From Bacteroidota bacterium (GTDB lineage: Bacteria > Bacteroidota > Bacteroidia > Bacteroidales > CAIXZF01): a stretch of 64,000 nucleotides of DNA. Location of the stretch: positions 62,001 through 126,000 of the forward strand of contig JAKLIX010000012.1 in assembly GCA_022709385.1 (NCBI GenBank). The letters run 5' to 3'. Position 1 is the stretch's first letter, and the number at the start of each line of letters is the position of its first letter. This document shows positions 27,145-36,312 of this stretch, in pieces. Below the pieces are notes generated by a model. That model was not told where the DNA came from. It made no database searches and was given only the letters and a program-made list of their open reading frames with translations. A program made the position numbers and the translations under genes.

Positions 27145-28518
27145 CAGCACGTCGGCCGGAACAAAATACCGCATTTCAATATTCCGCATTTGCTCTGCAG
27201 TCCCGGCACACAACAGCAGGTAAAGCAGCACGGCATAAACCAGGATGGCAAGTGCAGGACCCTGGCGCAATTTTTTCCTGAACCAGATGATAAACAAAGC
27301 CATCAGTCCGGCCAGGATAAGCACGGTCCTGTAAATAAACAACAGGGATGCAAGTTTGCGGATAAAACCAGCATTATCGGTCAGGCTCGTTTTGAACAGG
27401 GCTTTTTGCAGGTTTTTGAGAGGAACCTTTACATAGAAATTCCAGGGGTTGTACCGGATCTGGTTTTGCCGGAGTGTATCAAAAAGCGCTTTGACTTCAC
27501 GGTTGCAGTTAGGTTCATCAAAGGGAGCCTTCCAGTACCCCTTTTTATGGCTGAAACCGCTGCCGCATTCCCTGGCAAGGCTTACAGCTTTTTCGAGCAT
27601 CAGGGAATCCTCACGGTTGCGATAACTTTCCGGGGGAAAAGTCACCTTTTCATTCCTGATCAGGGCTGAATACTGGGGTTCCCATCCGCTTTTCACGGAA
27701 AACATATACTGCATAAAGGCCAGCACATCAATATCCCAATTGTAGAAAGCTCTCAGATCCTGTGTCAGCACTGGCTTTCCATGGTTAATCCAGTTTCTCA
27801 GCGGCCAGGCAGCATACAGCAGGAGGGCAGGCAGCAGGATCAGCAGGGCTTTTTTCAACCAGTGCCAGGGATGCAGGCTTTTTGCAAACGGCAGCATGAG
27901 GATGAACGCAGCCAGCAGCAGGAATGCCTGAGGACGGACAAGGATACCCAGTCCGAGCGTAAGTCCGCACCAAACCGGATGATACGGTCTTTCCAGCCGG
28001 ACATAAAAATAGAAAGCCAGCACCGTAAGGAAAATCCCCAGGGATTCGGCATATACCACCGGAGTCCACACGATGGCGAAGGGATAGCACATATAGAGCA
28101 GCAGGACAATCAAAGCCGCAGGTTTATGTTTCCAGAGCTTCATTGCCGTCAGGTAGAGAAGCCATCCGGTGCACAGATCGAGAAAAAGCTGCACCCAGGC
28201 GATGATCCGGAATGCAGAGTTCCAATCCTGACCGCTCAGCAGGTAAAAAAGACCGATAAAAAAGGGATAGCCCGGCATCCGTCCGAAATACCCGTATTCC
28301 TTTGAAGGATTGACAGTATACTCCCCGGTTTCAATCAGGTTCTGGAAAGACCAGGCGAAGGCAAAGGTATCTCCGTCGACATGAATGTCCTTCCGTCCGA
28401 AATACGGTTCCGCCAGGAAGCACATGAAAAGGAGCCGTATCAGGAATCCTGCGGCCAGCAACAGGATGACGCTGTCAGGATTGCGAAGTTGTTTCTGAAG
28501 GAAGGTTTTCAACGGCAT
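27031..28518 (-). CDS. GT39/ArnT-like membrane glycosyltransferase
   Basis: 495 residues with about eleven hydrophobic segments, a short first loop with acidic residues (FGRKDIHVDGDTFAFAW) and a long soluble loop around residues 265-375. This plan fits dolichyl- or undecaprenyl-phosphate-sugar:acceptor transferases (PMT/ArnT type, GT-C fold). The RYFVPADVLLLLPAA segment near the C-terminus is typical of the class. It is the last gene of the polysaccharide operon; its start overlaps the GT2 gene by 44 bases. The GT2 product probably makes the lipid-linked sugar this enzyme would use. The final hydrophilic tail of about 28 residues is encoded opposite the end of the 25,789-27,144 gene and looks like read-through into antisense sequence. 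Confidence 0.82.
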   Translation of the reverse strand: MPLKTFLQKQLRNPDSVILLLAAGFLIRLLFMCFLAEPYFGRKDIHVDGDTFAFAWSFQNLIETGEYTVNPSKEYGYFGRMPGYPFFIGLFYLLSGQDWNSAFRIIAWVQLFLDLCTGWLLYLTAMKLWKHKPAALIVLLLYMCYPFAIVWTPVVYAESLGIFLTVLAFYFYVRLERPYHPVWCGLTLGLGILVRPQAFLLLAAFILMLPFAKSLHPWHWLKKALLILLPALLLYAAWPLRNWINHGKPVLTQDLRAFYNWDIDVLAFMQYMFSVKSGWEPQYSALIRNEKVTFPPESYRNREDSLMLEKAVSLARECGSGFSHKKGYWKAPFDEPNCNREVKALFDTLRQNQIRYNPWNFYVKVPLKNLQKALFKTSLTDNAGFIRKLASLLFIYRTVLILAGLMALFIIWFRKKLRQGPALAILVYAVLLYLLLCAGTAEQMRNIEMRYFVPADVLLLLPAAFLLGFPKDRQYARKEGNAGDTVADQGSEIGG

Positions 28519-29452
28519 CCAGGTAATCTTTATAGTGAATGGCCGGGATTACCAGCCGTTGTGTATTCTGGGCAAGCACGACGAAAGTCAGGAATAGGGT
28601 TCCGATCAGGGCCTGGAAGAGGAGGATCAGCAGGCCCGAAAGCGCGGTGGTGGCCCAGCCGGGAATGGCCAGATCGGTGAAATACCTGAAGTACAGCACT
28701 GCGAGGATACCCAGGCCAAACAGGGCAGCCAGGGCCAGGAAGAAGAGGATGAGCCGGGCTGCCACCCGGTCGAGGTAAACGGAAACGGAGCGGAGGCCGT
28801 GCAGCACCAGCGATTGCGTATTCATGCGCGACTTGCCGCTATACCGCTGCTTTCTGTCGAAGGGCACGGTAGCCAACGGCAGGCCCGCTTTCATGATCCC
28901 GCCGGAATAATGGTTCCAGATTTCTGACACATTCACCACGGCGGACAGCAGTGAAGCGGGAACCAGGCTGTAATTCCCGAATGAAATCCTGTGACCGGTC
29001 AGCACCCTGAAAAACAGTTTATACCAGAAATAGGCCATCCTGAAAGCAGCGGATTCCATTCTTTTTTTCCTGGATGCAAATACGATCTGTTTTCCGTTCT
29101 TTTCGTATTCGGCAAGAATGGCGGGGATAGCGGCAGGATCATCTTCCCCGTCCGCATCCATGACGATGGTACAATCAGCCTCTTTATGGTATTCATGAAG
29201 CCAGGATAATCCCACGCTGATAGCCCGCTGGTGTCCCAGGTTTCGCCTCAGTTTCAGCAGGGTGAACGGGCATGAAAGCCCTTCCCGGGGTGGCGGTATG
29301 CTGGAGGCATCGTCGACCGCCAGGTAGAAGAAGCGGTAGCCCGGAATTCCGTCAGCCATCCGCATCAGGTCCTTCAATAAATAAGAAAAGGAATCCCAGT
29401 CGTTGAAGACGGGCGTAACTACCCAAACGATTTTCACTGAAGACGGACTCAT
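28475..29452 (-). CDS. GT2 glycosyltransferase with C-terminal membrane segments (GtrB/DPM1-like)
   Basis: 325 residues. The N-terminal GT-A domain (residues 8-230) has VTPVFNDWDSF, LAVDDASS, the nucleotide-sugar metal motif DADGEDDP and GHQRAISVG. Two hydrophobic segments follow, near residues 235-260 and 270-300, as in polyprenyl-phosphate glucose/mannose synthases. The likely role is transfer of a sugar from a nucleotide sugar to a polyprenyl phosphate in the inner membrane; the sugar is unknown. It overlaps asnB upstream by 4 bases (ATGA) and the PMT-like gene downstream by 44 bases. Confidence 0.88.
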   Translation of the reverse strand: MSPSSVKIVWVVTPVFNDWDSFSYLLKDLMRMADGIPGYRFFYLAVDDASSIPPPREGLSCPFTLLKLRRNLGHQRAISVGLSWLHEYHKEADCTIVMDADGEDDPAAIPAILAEYEKNGKQIVFASRKKRMESAAFRMAYFWYKLFFRVLTGHRISFGNYSLVPASLLSAVVNVSEIWNHYSGGIMKAGLPLATVPFDRKQRYSGKSRMNTQSLVLHGLRSVSVYLDRVAARLILFFLALAALFGLGILAVLYFRYFTDLAIPGWATTALSGLLILLFQALIGTLFLTFVVLAQNTQRLVIPAIHYKDYLDAVENLPSETTSQS

Positions 29453-31302
29453 GGGTTCAGATTAAGTTTTACAAGGTGTTTGCGTAAAATGATCAATGCC
29501 CATAGCCTGTTGTATAAGAAATCGTTGCAGGCTTTGTTTTCGTATTGTTTCCTGAGTGAAGTCACCTGCTCAAAATTAAGGATATTTTCCTTTCTCACCC
29601 TTTGCTCATCCAGATATTCATCCAGCAGGTAATGCAGGGGGCCTTTGAGCCAGGCAGAAAGCGGAACGGAGAAACCTTGTTTCGGTCTGTAGAACAGCCT
29701 CTCCGGCAGGTATTGTGCCAGAATCGAGCGCAGGATGCTTTTCGTTTGTCCTTCGCGGGTTTTGAGTGAGGGATGAAGGTTCAGTGCCCAGCTTACAATG
29801 CGGTGATCGAGCAGGGGCAAGCGGCATTCCAGGGATGCGGACATGCTGGTCCTGTCGGTTTTCACCAGCAGGTCGTCCTTCAGATAATAGCGTATATCCC
29901 ATAATGCCTGGATTTCAGAGGGGGTGAGAGATCTGGGGAGGTCTGCCATTACAGGCAAATACTCCTGTTTCGTCCTGAATCCGGGCAGCAATAGGGTCTG
30001 GAGTTCTTTTCCGGTGAACAGGTATTGCTCCTGGGAGAAGATATGGAGCTGCCTGCCATCGGGCCGTGTCATGGACAGCATTTTGCCGGCACGCCTGTAT
30101 CTTGCGTTGCCAAGGCTCAGCAGCGGTGACAGGCGTGGCCCGAGATGCCGCCACAAGGGATGTTGGAGTCTTTCAGCCCATTTATAGGCGCCATAGCCAT
30201 GGAACAACTCGTCACCGCCGTCGCCGCTGAGGACCATTTTTACGTGATCTGCTGCCAGTCTTGAAACCAGCAGGGTCGGAAGGGCGGATGAATCTGCGTA
30301 AGGCTGATCGAACAAATCCATGGCTTTTTCCATGGAGTCCAGGGCATCCTGTTCGCTGATCATGATCTCTGTGTGCCGGCTTCCAAGGATGGAGGCGACT
30401 TCACGCGCGTAGTGGCTTTCATCTTTCACAGGGTCGGTGAACCCGATGGTAAAAGTCTTCAGTCCGGGTGAAATCCCTGCGGCAATGGCTGTTACCAGGC
30501 TGGAGTCGATACCGCCGCTCAGGAAAGTGCCGAAAGGCACATCAGCGATCAGACGGTAACGGATGGAATCCTTCAGCAGTTCATGCAGCTGATGCCCTGC
30601 CTCCACAGGGTCATCAAGGGTCTGTGCGCTGAGCGTCTTTCCCGGATCCCAATAGGGCGTCTCCTGCATCATAAAGCCGTCGGTCCAAAGGAAATGACCG
30701 GCTCTGAGCTGCCTGATTTCACTGCAAATCGTCATCGGTTCAGGAATAAAACCCATCCGCAGGTAAGCATTGACAGCCATCCTGTCGAGATGCAGCGTAT
30801 GATCAGCCAAAAGACTGAACATGGTTTTCAGTTCGGATGCGAAAACAAACAATCCGCCCGAAAAATAATAGTACAAGGGTTTAATCCCCAGCCTGTCGCG
30901 GAAAAGCGTCATCTCACCTTTGCGGGTATCCGCCACGGCGGCGGCAAACATCCCATTCAGGCGGCTGATGGCTTCCGGTCCCGATTGCTCAAATACTTCG
31001 AGCAGGACCTCCGTATCCGAACGGGTACGGTACTTTCCGGCATCTCCGGCTGCGATCTCCCTGAAGTTGTATATTTCCCCGTTAAAGACCACGGCCGACA
31101 TTCCCGAGCGGGAAACCATCGGCTGGTTTGCGGCTTCGGTCAGATCAATGATACTAAGCCGGCGATGGCCCAGACCATAGGTATGGCCGAAATGAAATCC
31201 TTCAGCATCGGGGCCGCGGTGTGAAAGCAAGGTCACTGCCTGCCGGAACCTTTCCCGGCCGATATTGCTCACGTGATCGATATATCCCGCTATACCACAC
31301 AT
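29449..31302 (-). CDS. asnB: AsnB-type glutamine-dependent amidotransferase (copy 1)
   Basis: 617 residues in two domains. The class II glutaminase has the catalytic Cys2 (MCGIAGY) and motifs RGPDAEG, GHRRLSIIDL and FNGEIYNFRE. The C-terminal ATP-pyrophosphatase domain has the SGGIDSSLV P-loop, LSGDGGDELFHGYGAYKW and a C-terminal segment with DRTSM and ECRLPLLDH. Family members make asparagine from aspartate, but copies inside polysaccharide operons, such as WbpS-like proteins, are thought to amidate uronic acid sugars. With two copies in one operon and no other Asn-linked genes nearby, sugar amidation is my preferred reading. It overlaps the upstream glycosyltransferase by 13 bases and the GT2 gene by 4. 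Confidence 0.9.
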   Translation of the reverse strand: MCGIAGYIDHVSNIGRERFRQAVTLLSHRGPDAEGFHFGHTYGLGHRRLSIIDLTEAANQPMVSRSGMSAVVFNGEIYNFREIAAGDAGKYRTRSDTEVLLEVFEQSGPEAISRLNGMFAAAVADTRKGEMTLFRDRLGIKPLYYYFSGGLFVFASELKTMFSLLADHTLHLDRMAVNAYLRMGFIPEPMTICSEIRQLRAGHFLWTDGFMMQETPYWDPGKTLSAQTLDDPVEAGHQLHELLKDSIRYRLIADVPFGTFLSGGIDSSLVTAIAAGISPGLKTFTIGFTDPVKDESHYAREVASILGSRHTEIMISEQDALDSMEKAMDLFDQPYADSSALPTLLVSRLAADHVKMVLSGDGGDELFHGYGAYKWAERLQHPLWRHLGPRLSPLLSLGNARYRRAGKMLSMTRPDGRQLHIFSQEQYLFTGKELQTLLLPGFRTKQEYLPVMADLPRSLTPSEIQALWDIRYYLKDDLLVKTDRTSMSASLECRLPLLDHRIVSWALNLHPSLKTREGQTKSILRSILAQYLPERLFYRPKQGFSVPLSAWLKGPLHYLLDEYLDEQRVRKENILNFEQVTSLRKQYENKACNDFLYNRLWALIILRKHLVKLNLNP

Positions 31303-32573
31303 CTGTCAAGGATTTCCGCAAGAAGGGCACATTGCCTTTCCCTGCTGTACTGGTCAATATCTATGGGTTTAGTCGCGATGTTCCCGTTCGCGCGATATTC
31401 CCGGTAACATGCATCGAGGACACGCACCGCTTCATCCTTTTCTCCGGCCACGACTCCCGCATTCGCTGACCTGATGATCGTTTCCATTTCACCTTCCCGG
31501 CCCTGAAACATCAGCACAGGCCTACCGGCAGCCAGGTAATCAAAAAGCTTGGCATTGAGCCAGGCATGGCCCGGTTTGGAAAGCAGCAGCAGGAGGTGTG
31601 CACTGTGCAACAATCTGATGTAAGCATAATAATCCAGCCTTCCCGTAAATTGTATCCGGTCACTGCCAAAAGCCTTACTCTGACTGAAGCGCCTGAGGAC
31701 GGATCCATCCGTGTCCGTCCCGATGAACAGCATGCTGAAATCCCTGATGTGATGCTCCTCCAGCCAGGAGTCGAGTATGGAAAGGAAAACTTCAAGCGGC
31801 TGCCAGGGATACAGTTTCCCGGAATAAATGACCGTAAAGTTGTCCGTGGCGGCAGGCGACTCAGGCGGAAGCGCTTCAGCCTGAAAACCGTTCATAATCA
31901 CGGAAACCTCTGTTCCGCCATGTATTCTCCGCAGCTTTTCCGCATAACAACGGGCCGGGGTGGTCACATGTATTGCGTGCCGGAAATATTTCCGTTCAAG
32001 GAAAAACAAAAGTGGAAAATGAATGATTTTACCGGCCAGGCTTCCGTCCGGCCTGTCACCGGTATTCCAGGCATCCCTGTAATCCAGCAGATAAGGGATT
32101 TTATATTTCCGCGAGAGCAGAAATGCATATTTAAACAGAATAAAGGGTTCACCCGTGGCAATAATCAGGTCGGCAGGATTCTCATCCAGGTATGCAGCGG
32201 CGGAGCGGTAAATCGCACGGGAAGGATCAGCGCAGGGCAGATAAAACCTCAGCACGGAAATAATAAAACTCAGCATACGCCTGATAAACCTGAATTTCGT
32301 CAGGCCGTACTTCAGAATCATCCTGTCGCGGAAATTGGCTTTGTAAGGCACCCTGATCAAGCTTCCAGAAGGCGTGCATTCCTTTGTCAGTATTTTCGAA
32401 TTACTTGATTTGACAAAGTTTTCCGGCTTTTCCGACCCGGGATCCCAATGACGCGTAACTACTGCGGGATACCAACCGGAAACATGCAGGTGGCGGTACC
32501 AGGAGGCAGGCCGCTGTGCTCCCGCCGATCGCAGCGGTGGAAAATCATATGCAAGGATCAGGACCGTTTTCAT
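31290..32573 (-). CDS. Glycosyltransferase, family 4-like
   Basis: 427 residues with GT-B features: the N-terminal AYDFPPLRSAGAQRPASWYR acceptor motif, LLDYRDAWNTGD in the linker region, a C-terminal nucleotide-sugar domain starting YSGKLYPWQP, and the donor-binding block KLFDYLAAGRPVLMF. It resembles the 21,559-22,863 gene in layout but belongs to the large polysaccharide operon. It overlaps the preceding gene by 4 bases and its stop lies inside the first codons of asnB copy 1 (13-base overlap), so translation of the two is probably coupled. Acceptor and donor are unknown. Confidence 0.88.
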   Translation of the reverse strand: MKTVLILAYDFPPLRSAGAQRPASWYRHLHVSGWYPAVVTRHWDPGSEKPENFVKSSNSKILTKECTPSGSLIRVPYKANFRDRMILKYGLTKFRFIRRMLSFIISVLRFYLPCADPSRAIYRSAAAYLDENPADLIIATGEPFILFKYAFLLSRKYKIPYLLDYRDAWNTGDRPDGSLAGKIIHFPLLFFLERKYFRHAIHVTTPARCYAEKLRRIHGGTEVSVIMNGFQAEALPPESPAATDNFTVIYSGKLYPWQPLEVFLSILDSWLEEHHIRDFSMLFIGTDTDGSVLRRFSQSKAFGSDRIQFTGRLDYYAYIRLLHSAHLLLLLSKPGHAWLNAKLFDYLAAGRPVLMFQGREGEMETIIRSANAGVVAGEKDEAVRVLDACYREYRANGNIATKPIDIDQYSRERQCALLAEILDRCVV

Positions 32574-33883
32574 GTCAGCCGGAAAATACGCAACAGTTTC
32601 ACCAGCCTGAGCCGATTTCTCTCCCGTCTGATTCTGAAATCCCGGAACAGCCCGTATCTGAAGACGGGAATTTGTTTTCCGATAAACTCATCCTGTGAGA
32701 TCACCGGGCTACCAACGGGTGTATCGAAGACACTAACCTTATATTGCTTTTCCCACAGACCGGCGAAGCGGAACAGTGTGCTTAGCGCCGCTTTCCGCGA
32801 TCCGGCATAAAAACCGGTAATGCCGGGATTGAGATTAAATTCCGATTGCCGGTTAATATAAGTTGATTCCACGGTATTTACAGAATCTTCGCCGGTATTA
32901 TGAATCTTCCAGGGCGGAACCAGATGCACCAGCATGGTGGAAAGCAGCGATGCCATGATCAGATGGGAACCGTGAACCCCGGCCGTAATGATGCTGCTCC
33001 CCAATATTTCTGCATATTCATACTCCGTGGCGGCGGTATATTCCGTGCATCGTCTGTCGTTAATCCACTTCGGAAAAATAATCCGGTCTTTTTCCCCTAT
33101 TAATGTATATTCAACTTCTTTGGAAAAATATTCCGAAATAAACTTAAAATAACGGATAATATTTCTTTTCTGCAATTTTCCTCCCCATTTCCTGTATGGA
33201 TCACGCCGGTAGACAAATGTGACGTAATGTCTGTCTCCCGGCCTTTTTATATATTTATCAAGATTAAAAAAACTGCTTAATTCCAATTTTGAATGATGCT
33301 GAAAATACGTATTCAGCACGGCAATTTCCACCTGCCTGTATTGCTGGCCCAGCAAGGATAATATTGATTCAAGATTCCAAAGCTGCTGCAATTCAGAAAA
33401 ACTTTTTTTAATCTCAATAACGGCAAATTTATCATCCGGAATAAACACAGAGAGGGAAGGATTGGTAATTACGCAGAGATCGTAATGTTCACCGTATTTT
33501 TTCCAAAATGCCTGCAGGTTGAATAATTTCAGCAGGGCATGTCCGTAACAATGATCCAGAAGGTTTATGATGATACATGCGGAATGCATTCTCTGATGAG
33601 GTTTCCAAAGAATTTCACCTGATGCGGGATCCTGGATGTTATTAATTCCGTCAAATAAAATCCTGTTAAAGAAATTCAGTTTTCCGTGGCTTATTATCCC
33701 GGTATTCATTTCAAATGCCAGGGGATAAGCAGCAGCGTGATTATCAGCAGGCAGTAAAGTCACCTTACCGTCTGTTTCTGATTCTACGGTGAATACCGAC
33801 AGTATTCTGACTGATTCACGGCGATAATTGCAGCAATCCGATAAGAGGCAGGAATCAGTCATACTGGTCTGATTTACTGTCAT
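32570..33883 (-). CDS. Unrecognised protein of the polysaccharide operon, possibly GT61-like
   Basis: About 437 residues from an ATG at 33,883; an ATG at 33,862 would shorten it by seven residues. I do not recognise the family with confidence. The C-terminal half contains GVHGSHLIMASLL followed by a hydrophobic strand and VPPWK, a layout like the conserved HG-x-G-l-N region of DUF563/GT61 glycosyltransferases, and FVYRRDPYRKWGG before it. No membrane segments or signal peptide are evident. Base composition is clearly more AT-rich than neighbouring genes, especially around 33,050-33,700, which suggests separate acquisition. It overlaps the methyltransferase upstream by about 29 bases and the glycosyltransferase downstream by 4. 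Confidence 0.72.
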   Translation of the reverse strand: MTVNQTSMTDSCLLSDCCNYRRESVRILSVFTVESETDGKVTLLPADNHAAAYPLAFEMNTGIISHGKLNFFNRILFDGINNIQDPASGEILWKPHQRMHSACIIINLLDHCYGHALLKLFNLQAFWKKYGEHYDLCVITNPSLSVFIPDDKFAVIEIKKSFSELQQLWNLESILSLLGQQYRQVEIAVLNTYFQHHSKLELSSFFNLDKYIKRPGDRHYVTFVYRRDPYRKWGGKLQKRNIIRYFKFISEYFSKEVEYTLIGEKDRIIFPKWINDRRCTEYTAATEYEYAEILGSSIITAGVHGSHLIMASLLSTMLVHLVPPWKIHNTGEDSVNTVESTYINRQSEFNLNPGITGFYAGSRKAALSTLFRFAGLWEKQYKVSVFDTPVGSPVISQDEFIGKQIPVFRYGLFRDFRIRRERNRLRLVKLLRIFRLT

Positions 33884-34628
33884 GTACAAAGATCATTCCG
33901 CTGGTGTGGTATTGTATCCGGTCTGTGCGGTAGGGCATGCTTATTTTTTCTATGAAGCACATCAACTTCAGGCAGATTTTGCAGGTACACCCGAGTTTAC
34001 CGTAGATCCAGTTTGCATACGAAGGGATGCGCATCACCTGCCCGGACTTCACGCAGCGAAACCCCGCGGCCCTGAACAGGGCGATATACTCCTCCCTGGT
34101 CCGGTGAATGTGGATATCGGACAAGATGCGTCGCCACTGCCTGGTTTGTTCCAGGATGACAACTTTCCCACCGGGCTTAATGAGCCTGGCGAAATCCTTC
34201 AGCAGCGTTTCGAGCTCCTGGTCGCCGATGTGCTGCAGCACCCAGACCGTGAATATTTTACTGAAGGAAGCAGGTTTTTCCGGGAGGGAGGCACTGAAGT
34301 TCAGGTTGTTCTGCGCCCCGTAAGTTTCTCCCGCAATCCTGATCATTTCGCTGCTTGGATCGAATCCCGAGACGGAACGGGCTTTTTTGGCGGCCTGATG
34401 AGACAGTCGTCCCACACCGCAGCCGAAATCGAGGATATCGTCTTCTTTACAAGGCTTCAGGAGTTTCATCAGCGAGCGGCGGGTCATCTCATCCCGCAGG
34501 ATGTTTAAGCGGCTGATCTCCTCAGTGGTGCCTGCATCAAGGACAGCATTCATATTCCCGTGAACCGACGCCCTCCTGTCGAATTCAGCGATTACCTTTT
34601 GCCTGTCAATCTGGTCAGTTGATTCCAT
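33855..34628 (-). CDS. Class I SAM-dependent methyltransferase
   Basis: 257 residues. The SAM-binding Rossmann motif I is ILDFGCGVGRLSHQAA (about residues 64-79), followed by the acidic strand-2 region SGFDPSSEMI and the post-I segments FTVWVLQHI and LIKPGGKVVILEQ. The fold is that of UbiE/Methyltransf-11-like small-molecule methyltransferases. In this operon it probably methylates a sugar or a sugar-linked acyl group. Its start overlaps the FemAB-like gene by 37 bases. A cluster of cysteines near residues 222-227 (CTCKICLKLMC) is unusual for the family. Confidence 0.85.
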   Translation of the reverse strand: MESTDQIDRQKVIAEFDRRASVHGNMNAVLDAGTTEEISRLNILRDEMTRRSLMKLLKPCKEDDILDFGCGVGRLSHQAAKKARSVSGFDPSSEMIRIAGETYGAQNNLNFSASLPEKPASFSKIFTVWVLQHIGDQELETLLKDFARLIKPGGKVVILEQTRQWRRILSDIHIHRTREEYIALFRAAGFRCVKSGQVMRIPSYANWIYGKLGCTCKICLKLMCFIEKISMPYRTDRIQYHTSGMIFVHDSKSDQYD

Positions 34629-35617
34629 ATGCCGGCTGAAACGGGCTTAAAGATATAGGTTTTCCTGTAATTGACCGTCTCGCACACGCCAAACCTTCTT
34701 TTAAAAGGGCTGATACCCGCTCCGAATTTGTCATTTTCGGCAGCATTGACCGACACCTGCCCCAGGTAATACCTCATGAAACCTTCCTTTCTGAGGATAC
34801 AGGCCACTTTCCAATGCAGGTAGTGGGAAGCACCCGCATTGTTTCTGGTATTTCCCCCGAAAGCATAAGCGGCCGAAGTGCCGAACGTAGTCACACAGGC
34901 AGCCGACAAAGGCTTCGTGCCTTCAGAGACCACAAAAATTCTTGCCATCCTCACGGCAGCCATACACCGGAAAAAATGAGACACGAAGGCAGGATTTGGT
35001 TGTTGCTGCGGGTTCAGTCCGTATGTTTCTGCAAGCAGCCGGTTCAGGCTGGCATCATCCCCATCATCCGTGAGAGCCAGCCCGGCATTTTCCGCCTTCC
35101 TGATCTGCCGCCGGTGATGTTCATGAATCCCGTCCCACAGGGAAGCTTCGTCCCTGTTCAGGTCTATCCAGGCATTCCCAAATTCAAAAGTGTCAGCCGT
35201 TTTTGATCTGGCAGGGGCCATCAGCAGGCCGGGATGGTCGTAATAGCCATATGCCCTGAAAAACATGGGTCTGAGTTTACGGAGCAAGGCTTCAGTGTTA
35301 TTGTTCAGGGCCGCGATCACATCGTCTTTCAATCCTCCGCCGCAACTGATTGCTTCACCGGCCTGCAACACGTACCCGCCGAAGGGCTTCAGCAGGAAGC
35401 GACAGCGTTTCGGCTGATAGACATACAATTTCACTCCGCCCAGCAGGACATTTCCGTTCCATACTTCAAGGTAGACGGGACGCTGCCCAAAAAAGGCCTG
35501 CACCTCGTCGAAGAAGGTAGTCTGATGCAGGTTAGAGCAGCAACTGCATTGGTCGTTCCAGGCAGCAGAATCCGTCGGACGACCCGGGCTTTCATGAAAT
35601 ATGTATCCTCCGTTCAT
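34592..35617 (-). CDS. FemAB/GNAT-like acyltransferase
   Basis: 341 residues when started at 35,617, where its ATG overlaps the wbqC stop as ATGA; the ORF runs 13 codons further upstream. The C-terminal part has the acetyltransferase_6/FemAB pattern: HHRRQIRKAENAG (a helix common to BioF2-like and FemX proteins), AACVTTFGTSAAYAFGG and FGAGISPFKRRFG. FemAB-like proteins transfer an amino acid from aminoacyl-tRNA; other members use acyl-CoA. In a polysaccharide operon with two amidotransferases, attachment of an amino acid or acyl group to a sugar amine is plausible. Four cysteines occur in the first third, including CSCCSN. Confidence 0.8.
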   Translation of the reverse strand: MNGGYIFHESPGRPTDSAAWNDQCSCCSNLHQTTFFDEVQAFFGQRPVYLEVWNGNVLLGGVKLYVYQPKRCRFLLKPFGGYVLQAGEAISCGGGLKDDVIAALNNNTEALLRKLRPMFFRAYGYYDHPGLLMAPARSKTADTFEFGNAWIDLNRDEASLWDGIHEHHRRQIRKAENAGLALTDDGDDASLNRLLAETYGLNPQQQPNPAFVSHFFRCMAAVRMARIFVVSEGTKPLSAACVTTFGTSAAYAFGGNTRNNAGASHYLHWKVACILRKEGFMRYYLGQVSVNAAENDKFGAGISPFKRRFGVCETVNYRKTYIFKPVSAGIWNQLTRLTGKR

Positions 35618-36312
35618 TGGATGCAACTGATAAGGGGTTTCACCTCTTTTCCGCAATAGAAAAGCGCATCCGCGATACTGAGACCGGGAAAAAACTTTTG
35701 TCCGGCCCTGTTGTAGAGCGGGTGGTTGAAATCCATGTACCGCAAAGTTATTCCGGCCTCAAGGAACAGGGATTCATTCTGGTATTTCCGGGCACCTTCG
35801 CCCGACAGGTAGGTGGCGGCCCCAAGTTCGCGACAGATGGCGATGATCCTGTCATTCCGCTGGTATTCCTTCAATCCGAGGGATGAAGAGAGAACAAGGG
35901 GGGAAGTGATTTCAAGCCATTCGCAGATACCGCTGATGAGTGCGGTATTCATTGCTGAGAGCGATTGTTCCTCCTTTGCGAGTATCGACTCAAGAAGGGT
36001 GTAAACCTCCTTGAAATACGGCGCTTTTGCGTAAGAATGTTCCAGCGCGCGAAGGTGTTTCTTTTTCCACCTGTGATCGTCAGCGATCATGGTCTCGCAA
36101 ACCGGAAGCTGTATTCCGCTGTGTTTTACCGGCACAGTGATCCGGAAAGGCCCGTTGGGGCCGGCAATCCAGGCCCTGCTGGTGAGGGAAGCGGCATTAC
36201 CCTGCTGGAAAGGCACATCATCGAGCAGTACAAAGCAGTCGCAATGGCATATCTTGTGGAAATAACCGAGCCAGGGGAGGTAATTGGGCTGATGGATGGC
36301 CAGGGTGATCAT
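35614..36312 (-). CDS. WbqC family protein
   Basis: 232 residues. The N-terminal signature IHQPNYLPWLGYFHKI with CFVLLDDVPFQ is typical of WbqC-like proteins, which occur in O-antigen and capsule clusters of many phyla and are thought to act in biosynthesis or transfer of modified amino sugars; the exact reaction is not established. Further conserved blocks are TVPVKHSG, HLRALEHSYAKAPYF and the C-terminal YNRAGQKFFPGLSIADALF. It overlaps both neighbours by 4 bases (ATGA), which indicates tight translational coupling. Confidence 0.92.
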   Translation of the reverse strand: MITLAIHQPNYLPWLGYFHKICHCDCFVLLDDVPFQQGNAASLTSRAWIAGPNGPFRITVPVKHSGIQLPVCETMIADDHRWKKKHLRALEHSYAKAPYFKEVYTLLESILAKEEQSLSAMNTALISGICEWLEITSPLVLSSSLGLKEYQRNDRIIAICRELGAATYLSGEGARKYQNESLFLEAGITLRYMDFNHPLYNRAGQKFFPGLSIADALFYCGKEVKPLISCIQ

